This document shows, piece by piece, positions 21,926-25,666 of a DNA stretch of 25,666 nucleotides (the first letter of the stretch is position 1; every line of letters starts with the position of its first letter). A model generated the notes under the pieces. The model saw nothing but the letters and a program-made list of their open reading frames with translations. It was not told the DNA's origin and made no database searches. The stretch lies in the IMG/VR virus record IMGVR_UViG_3300045010_000227, positions 1-25,666 of that record; one strand, 5' to 3'. The stretch comes from a virus. A program made the translations under genes and the position numbers.

Positions 21926-22588
21926 ATGACCACAGCCCTGATTACTGCTATCTATGGTAGCTATGATGAGCCTAAACCACTATTGGGGGGTCATGGTTTT
22001 GATCGAGCTATTTGCGTAACCGACAACCCAGGTTTACGGGTTCAGGGGTGGGAGGTCATGCATCGACATCCTTACAATATGCCACCTAGACTTGCCGCTA
22101 AATACCCCAAAATAAGGCCTTGGGATTTTGTTGAGGCTGATCTATATGTGTGGCTAGACGGGGCATTTAAGATCGTTAGCGACCAGTTTTTAGCCTTCTG
22201 TGAGGCTGCTGTGGCTGACCATGACTTTGCTGTGTGGGAACATCCAGATCGCTGGCATAGGAACTGCCTCTATGACGAGGCAGCATTGTGCCAAGACTGG
22301 TCTAAATACCAAGACTACCCGATCCGTGCTCAGACGGCTGCCTACCGCAAAGAAGGTATGCCTGAAGGCTTTGGGTTGTGGGCATGTGGTACGATCGCCT
22401 GGCGCAATACCGACAAGGCCAAAGAGTTTGGCTCGCTGTGGTTAGAGGAAAACATCAAATGGTCTATCCAAGACCAGGTGTCTTTCCCCTACCTAGTCTG
22501 GAAACACAAGCCCAACTTCGGTGTGTTTGACGGACATGAATTCCAGAATCAATATCTTCTTTGGTATAACCACACAGACGGGACGTAA
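21926..22588 (+). CDS. glycosyltransferase, TOD1/MUCI70 (DUF616) type
   Basis: This is a putative sugar transferase of 220 residues. The sequence fits the DUF616/TOD1-MUCI70 glycosyltransferase family: an N terminus TALITAIYGSYDEPKPL, then NMPPRLAAKYPKIRPWDFVE, the core YVWLDGAFKI with Asp78, then HPDRWHRNCLYDEAA, YRKEGMPEGFGLWACGTIAW, and WSIQDQVSFPYLVW. The substrate is unknown. A glycan on the phage particle or on the host surface is plausible. It sits next to a second glycosyltransferase gene and the tail genes. It has no Shine-Dalgarno sequence; a leaderless promoter may drive it. Confidence 0.85.
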   Translation: MTTALITAIYGSYDEPKPLLGGHGFDRAICVTDNPGLRVQGWEVMHRHPYNMPPRLAAKYPKIRPWDFVEADLYVWLDGAFKIVSDQFLAFCEAAVADHDFAVWEHPDRWHRNCLYDEAALCQDWSKYQDYPIRAQTAAYRKEGMPEGFGLWACGTIAWRNTDKAKEFGSLWLEENIKWSIQDQVSFPYLVWKHKPNFGVFDGHEFQNQYLLWYNHTDGT

Positions 22589-22595
22589 TTAGTAT

Positions 22596-22673
22596 ATGAG
22601 TGGTCCCGATACTCCGCCAGAGGACACCCAAGACCAAGGCGTGGACTGGGTTCTAGATAGTATAATTATTTGA
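22596..22673 (+). CDS. possible 25-residue micro-ORF
   Basis: An ATG opens a 25-codon frame (MSGPDTPPEDTQDQGVDWVL and five more residues) whose TGA overlaps the TTG of the next gene as TTGA. This 4-base overlap is typical of coupled genes and could explain how the next gene, which lacks a Shine-Dalgarno sequence, is translated. The peptide is acidic and Pro-rich, with no recognised domain. It may be a chance frame. Confidence 0.4.
   Translation: MSGPDTPPEDTQDQGVDWVLDSIII
22658..22663 (+). promoter_or_regulatory. candidate leaderless -10 box
   Basis: TAGTAT (overlapped by TATAAT at 22661-22666) ends 6 bases before the TTG at 22670. It fits a TANNNT -10 for a leaderless transcript of the second glycosyltransferase. 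It competes with the view that the gene is coupled to the micro-ORF. Confidence 0.3.
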
Positions 22674-23740
22674 GTTCCTTTGCTTTTGCCAACACTGATT
22701 GGTCACACGGCATCAAACCACAGATGCCTGGTGGTTGCGGTTGGTATCGCTGCTATCTACCGATGACACAGATACAAAAGCTTGGTTGGTCTGTTGGTAT
22801 GGGTAGTCCTGCGTATCTAGACGGCAAGATAGGTATCTTAGTAGATGAGAACACCAAGGCCCTGTATGGCTGGAAGACAATTTGTTTCAAGCTGGTGATG
22901 CAAAGCGACATAGTGCCTCTAATACCTATAGCGAAAGCAAATGGGCAGAAGTTTTTGTACGACATAGACGATCACTTTGATGGCCTGTTGCCTGATAATC
23001 AAGCCTACGAGAACACCGACCCAATTTTAAATCCCGAGAACAACAGAGAAATCTACAAGCAAATATGGGGCATGAGCGATACGCTCGTGACATCTACCCC
23101 ATTCTTGTACGAATACTACAAGAAGCTACATCCAGACGTACGCATGATTCGCAACGGGGTGGACATCCAACGTTACTCGATGCGCGTACAGTCCAAGCGT
23201 TTAGTCATCGGTTGGGTAGGTGCTACACCTTGGCGATCCAATGATCTTGAGATCCTAAAACCCTGGTTAAACAAGTATCTGTTGAAGAACAACCTACGTT
23301 TCTGGCACTCTGGGGAGTCCGACACTGGTGGTAGTTTTGCTGAAAAAGCAGGAGTACACAGCAGTTTAGTCGAGACATTTCCGATGATGCCCATAACGGA
23401 ATACCCGATACTACTGAAGTTCTTTGACGTTGGATTAGTACCACTATCTAGGAATGATTTTAATGAAGCCAAAAGCTGTCTTAAGGGACTCGAATATGCC
23501 GCTAGCGGCATACCGTTCATTGCTACGCCAACGTCTGAATACAGATGGCTTGCGGAACAAGGTGTTGGCAGGCTTGCTGAAACGCCAGAAGAATGGACGC
23601 ATCACCTAGACAAGTTAAAAAACATTGATGTTCGCATGGAAGAAGCTGAACGTCAAAAAAAGATAGTAGAAGAAAAATTCACGATAAATCATCGTGGTGA
23701 AGAGTGGCGCAAGTTAGCGCTGGAAGTGGATGCAAGATGA
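22670..23740 (+). CDS. GT-B type glycosyltransferase
   Basis: This 356-residue protein has the two-domain look of GT-B (GT4-like) glycosyltransferases. The N-terminal domain contains GGCGWYRCYLPMTQIQKLGW and the acidic motif YDIDDHFDG (97-105). A linker RNGVDIQRYS leads to the C-terminal nucleotide-sugar domain VIGWVGATPWRSN, which has the family-typical acid region EAKSCLK (266-272) followed by GLEYAASGIPFIATPTSEYR. Such enzymes use nucleotide-activated sugars. The TTG start lacks a Shine-Dalgarno sequence, but there is no earlier good start. The TGA overlaps the holin ATG (ATGA). It probably works with the preceding transferase on one glycan. Confidence 0.85.
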   Translation: MSSFAFANTDWSHGIKPQMPGGCGWYRCYLPMTQIQKLGWSVGMGSPAYLDGKIGILVDENTKALYGWKTICFKLVMQSDIVPLIPIAKANGQKFLYDIDDHFDGLLPDNQAYENTDPILNPENNREIYKQIWGMSDTLVTSTPFLYEYYKKLHPDVRMIRNGVDIQRYSMRVQSKRLVIGWVGATPWRSNDLEILKPWLNKYLLKNNLRFWHSGESDTGGSFAEKAGVHSSLVETFPMMPITEYPILLKFFDVGLVPLSRNDFNEAKSCLKGLEYAASGIPFIATPTSEYRWLAEQGVGRLAETPEEWTHHLDKLKNIDVRMEEAERQKKIVEEKFTINHRGEEWRKLALEVDAR

Positions 23741-23949
23741 GTAAACCCTGGAAACAAGCAACCTTTTCATATGTTCGTGTGTTTGCTGCCGTAGTGCTAG
23801 GTATGTTCCTAGCTGACGGTGCAGACGTATTCGCAGTGGATGCAACCGACCTACGCACTTGGGTTGCTGCTGGTATTGCAGCCGTACTACCTGTTATTAT
23901 TCGTGCATTGAACCCATCCGATCATGCGTATGGGCGTGGCGCTTCATAA
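23737..23949 (+). CDS. holin-like membrane protein
   Basis: This 70-residue protein has two hydrophobic segments (about 13-27 and 41-56) and a short tail LNPSDHAYGRGAS, the layout of small phage holins, including those of actinophages. It would form membrane lesions that let the endolysin reach the cell wall. The ATG overlaps the previous stop as ATGA. The frame is open upstream to 23704, but that would overlap the glycosyltransferase by 37 bases and add an unlikely N terminus. It is followed by another membrane protein and the M15 endolysin. Confidence 0.8.
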   Translation: MSKPWKQATFSYVRVFAAVVLGMFLADGADVFAVDATDLRTWVAAGIAAVLPVIIRALNPSDHAYGRGAS

Positions 23950-23952
23950 TCA

Positions 23953-24246
23953 ATGGAGTGGTACGACTACTTAATTAGGGCAGGTGCCATTGCAGGAGCG
24001 ATTGCAGCTATTGGTTATGTTGTTGGCTGGTCTTTTCGTTATTTTATTGTTCGTCCAATTGAAAGGCTGATAGACGAACGCACGGAACTGATTCAACCTA
24101 CGGCTAATGCTGGCAACTCCCTGCCCGATGCATTGAGGATTCTTTACAGGCTTGAAGAAAAACAATCGATAATCAGATACGACATCGTAAAACTAAAAGA
24201 AGATCTAGTGGAACACCTAAGGGATCACAAATTTTATGAAGAATGA
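23953..24246 (+). CDS. second small membrane protein of the lysis cassette
   Basis: This 97-residue protein has one strong N-terminal membrane segment (about 8-33, with GAIAGAIAAIGYVVGWSF), then a charged helix and a C-terminal coiled-coil-like region (ALRILYRLEEKQSIIRYDIV). The layout resembles the DUF2746-like proteins next to lysis genes in actinophages and also antiholins or spanin-like proteins. It starts 3 bases after the holin stop and overlaps the endolysin start by 11 bases. The role in lysis is inferred from position. Confidence 0.75.
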   Translation: MEWYDYLIRAGAIAGAIAAIGYVVGWSFRYFIVRPIERLIDERTELIQPTANAGNSLPDALRILYRLEEKQSIIRYDIVKLKEDLVEHLRDHKFYEE

Positions 24247-24649
24247 AAAAACAGACTGGTTCAACTACAGATCAAGGGTCTCAAAATACTTCACCGTGGG
24301 TGAGGTAACCCAATGTGACTCTCGAAGAATCCCAAAGGACTGGCTGACCAAACGTCGTATCAAAAGGTTTGCAAAAGAACTAGATAAACTACGAGAGAAA
24401 TACGATTGCCCCATTTCTATCAACTCATGGTATAGACCAAGGGTTATTAACCGTCTGGTCGGTGGTGTCGAGGACTCACAACACATACATGGGTGGGCGG
24501 CTGATGTCAATTTTATAACAAATTTACATGACAAAATTAAAATCGAACAGGACTTAGTTAAGACCTGGAACGGTGGGATTGGCATAGGTGCAGCAAGAAA
24601 GGGGTTCACCCACATTGATTTGGGGCCTAGAAGAAGATGGAGTTACTGA
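24236..24649 (+). CDS. endolysin, M15-family peptidase
   Basis: This is a putative zinc peptidase that cuts peptide cross-links of the cell wall for lysis. The motif SQHIHGWAAD gives zinc ligands His83 and Asp90, and GFTHIDLG gives His126; the Arg67 of SWYRP is the usual family position. The 137-residue length fits a single-domain M15 (Peptidase_M15_3-like) enzyme. No cell-wall-binding domain is present, and there is no signal peptide, consistent with release by the upstream holin. The ATG overlaps the end of the membrane-protein gene by 11 bases. Confidence 0.9.
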   Translation: MKNEKTDWFNYRSRVSKYFTVGEVTQCDSRRIPKDWLTKRRIKRFAKELDKLREKYDCPISINSWYRPRVINRLVGGVEDSQHIHGWAADVNFITNLHDKIKIEQDLVKTWNGGIGIGAARKGFTHIDLGPRRRWSY

Positions 24650-24794
24650 TACCAGCTACACGATAGTTCGCTGTCAAATTTGTAAGAGTCCTGACGGCAA
24701 GGTCTATCGAGGCTGGTCGATCGTCTGTGATGACTGCAGACACGAACTATTAATTGCTGACGGAATAATAGAAGAGGATAGTAATTGGCTATAG
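24615..24794 (+). CDS. small zinc-ribbon-like protein
   Basis: This ~59-residue protein has two CxxC pairs (Cys20/Cys23 and Cys38/Cys41), suggesting one zinc site, followed by an acidic tail. The start is uncertain. I chose TTG 24615, which has AAGGGG (24599-24604) upstream; GTG 24588 is a longer alternative. Either way it overlaps the endolysin gene in another frame. Its stop overlaps the TTG of the next gene by 10 bases. Function is unknown. Confidence 0.65.
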   Translation: MIWGLEEDGVTDTSYTIVRCQICKSPDGKVYRGWSIVCDDCRHELLIADGIIEEDSNWL

Positions 24795-25666
24795 ATAGCA
24801 CCACAAGGACGTTCAGAAGTCGAGACATATCTGAATCGATTCCATTAAGCGTCGGTCAACCAACACTGCCGTCGGATGTGTACTACAACACTACCGTCAC
24901 CTACGACATTGCGATCGGTGGTCTGCCGTTCTTCTACTCCATCTCGGATCAGGATAAGTATCAACGTCAGACTGCTGATTACCAGAAGGAACAGTTTGAT
25001 AACTCAGCTGAGCCCGGTGAGCAGACCTTGTCTGGTTGGTGGATTCGCAGTCAGTCATCTTTCCACAATGGAGCTGGTATCCGTTTCTTCGATCCCTCCT
25101 CTGGCGAGACGATCAACTACAGGTTTAAAGAATCAGAGGGTGTCAACGTATTCACCAAGGGTGAAGTGAGCCTTCTGAAAGAAGTTTTTAACTCATCTAG
25201 CATCACCACCTCTTCGGCCACTCCGCACTTCATCGTCGGGGCTAACGATGGAACGAACGATTGCGTGTTGTTCTCTGATGGTGTGAATCTAAAGAAGATG
25301 ACGGTTAGTGGTGATACTCCGACTATAACCACATACTCGAACTCTTCGTCTGCAACCATCACGGCCTTGACTACAGATGGAAGTAATTACCTCTATGCGG
25401 ACAATAATCACATACGAAGAGGCTCTATCTCTGGTAGTGCCGTAGATGGCAATATCCTTAACTTACACAACCTGAGCGTAAAAGGCCCAGGAACCATAGC
25501 ATTCGTCAAACAACGTCTAGTTGTGGCGTGGGGTAACACTATACATGAGGCCAACTCGGCTCAATCGGTAGGCAATAACAATCTACCAACCGCAATATAT
25601 ACCCATCCAAACACAAATTGGCGTTGGACGGCGATTTCTGAAACCAACAATTCAATTCTTTGTTCT
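24785..25666 (+). CDS. tail protein, 3' end beyond the window
   Basis: An open frame of 294 codons runs to the window end without a stop. The TTG start is supported by AGAGGA (24773-24778), and it overlaps the zinc-ribbon gene by 10 bases. The sequence is beta-rich, with many Ser, Thr, Asn and Gly, and repeated strand-like blocks (FIVGANDGTNDCVLFSDGVN; ALTTDGSNYLYADNNHIRRG; FVKQRLVVAWGNTIHEANS) that read like blades of a beta-propeller. It is probably a tail tip or minor tail protein of which only the N-terminal part is seen. The true length is unknown. Confidence 0.75.
   Translation, partial: MAIDSTTRTFRSRDISESIPLSVGQPTLPSDVYYNTTVTYDIAIGGLPFFYSISDQDKYQRQTADYQKEQFDNSAEPGEQTLSGWWIRSQSSFHNGAGIRFFDPSSGETINYRFKESEGVNVFTKGEVSLLKEVFNSSSITTSSATPHFIVGANDGTNDCVLFSDGVNLKKMTVSGDTPTITTYSNSSSATITALTTDGSNYLYADNNHIRRGSISGSAVDGNILNLHNLSVKGPGTIAFVKQRLVVAWGNTIHEANSAQSVGNNNLPTAIYTHPNTNWRWTAISETNNSILCS

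Noticed and set aside
24265-24615. 116-residue minus-strand ORF opposite the endolysin
   Set aside because: The plus strand carries a complete M15 motif set; the minus-strand peptide is a shadow.
24876-25169. 97-residue plus-strand ORF near the window end
   Set aside because: It lies inside the longer open frame of the partial tail protein and has no ribosome site or recognisable sequence.

Overview
The window is a 25.7-kb stretch of a tailed double-stranded DNA phage genome. Every supported gene lies on the + strand and together they form the late (packaging, head, tail, lysis) region. No host gene, integrase, tRNA gene or CRISPR array was seen. Several traits point to an uncultured, probably aquatic phage of an actinobacterium: an N4-gp56-type capsid protein, a phage-lysozyme-type virion protein, a holin of the kind seen in actinophages, several TTG starts, and candidate leaderless promoters. 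The host is an inference. No tape-measure or tail-tube gene is recognisable, and a giant virion protein plus a lysozyme-domain protein sit beside the portal gene, so a short-tailed (podovirus-like) particle is the best guess.

Layout: 1-331 is a non-coding control region with a 64-bp tandem repeat, hairpins and three CTGTACAG palindromes. 332-3963 holds the terminase large subunit (with an N-terminal helix-turn-helix like that of small terminases) and the portal. 3970-13642 holds two small proteins, a 1692-residue putative internal or ejection protein, a membrane-anchored protein, a lysozyme-domain protein and another virion protein; a strong intrinsic terminator lies inside this block at 10818-10850. 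13642-13827 is a highly structured intergenic segment that includes a tRNA-like fold. 13828-15293 encodes the scaffold and the major capsid protein, followed by a second structured element at 15311-15394.

15408-17795 is a run of tiny, tightly coupled, mostly very basic proteins. 17792-21236 encodes a putative head-tail adaptor, an Ala/Ser-rich tail fibre, a small beta protein and a glycine-rich adhesin-like protein. 21247-21853 is a low-GC cassette of two small genes. 21926-23740 encodes two glycosyltransferases. 23737-24649 is the lysis cassette (holin-like, second membrane protein, M15 peptidase endolysin). A small zinc-ribbon protein and a tail protein that runs off the window end close the segment.

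As a system, TerL and portal package DNA into a procapsid built by scaffold and capsid protein. The giant and lysozyme-domain proteins probably travel inside the virion and help DNA cross the cell envelope. The fibre and glycine-rich proteins probably bind the host. The glycosyltransferases may modify the host surface or virion, and holin plus M15 peptidase release progeny. The most unusual signals are the tRNA-like/structured RNA before the scaffold gene, its counterpart after the capsid gene, the basic miniprotein cluster, and the repeat array before the terminase.
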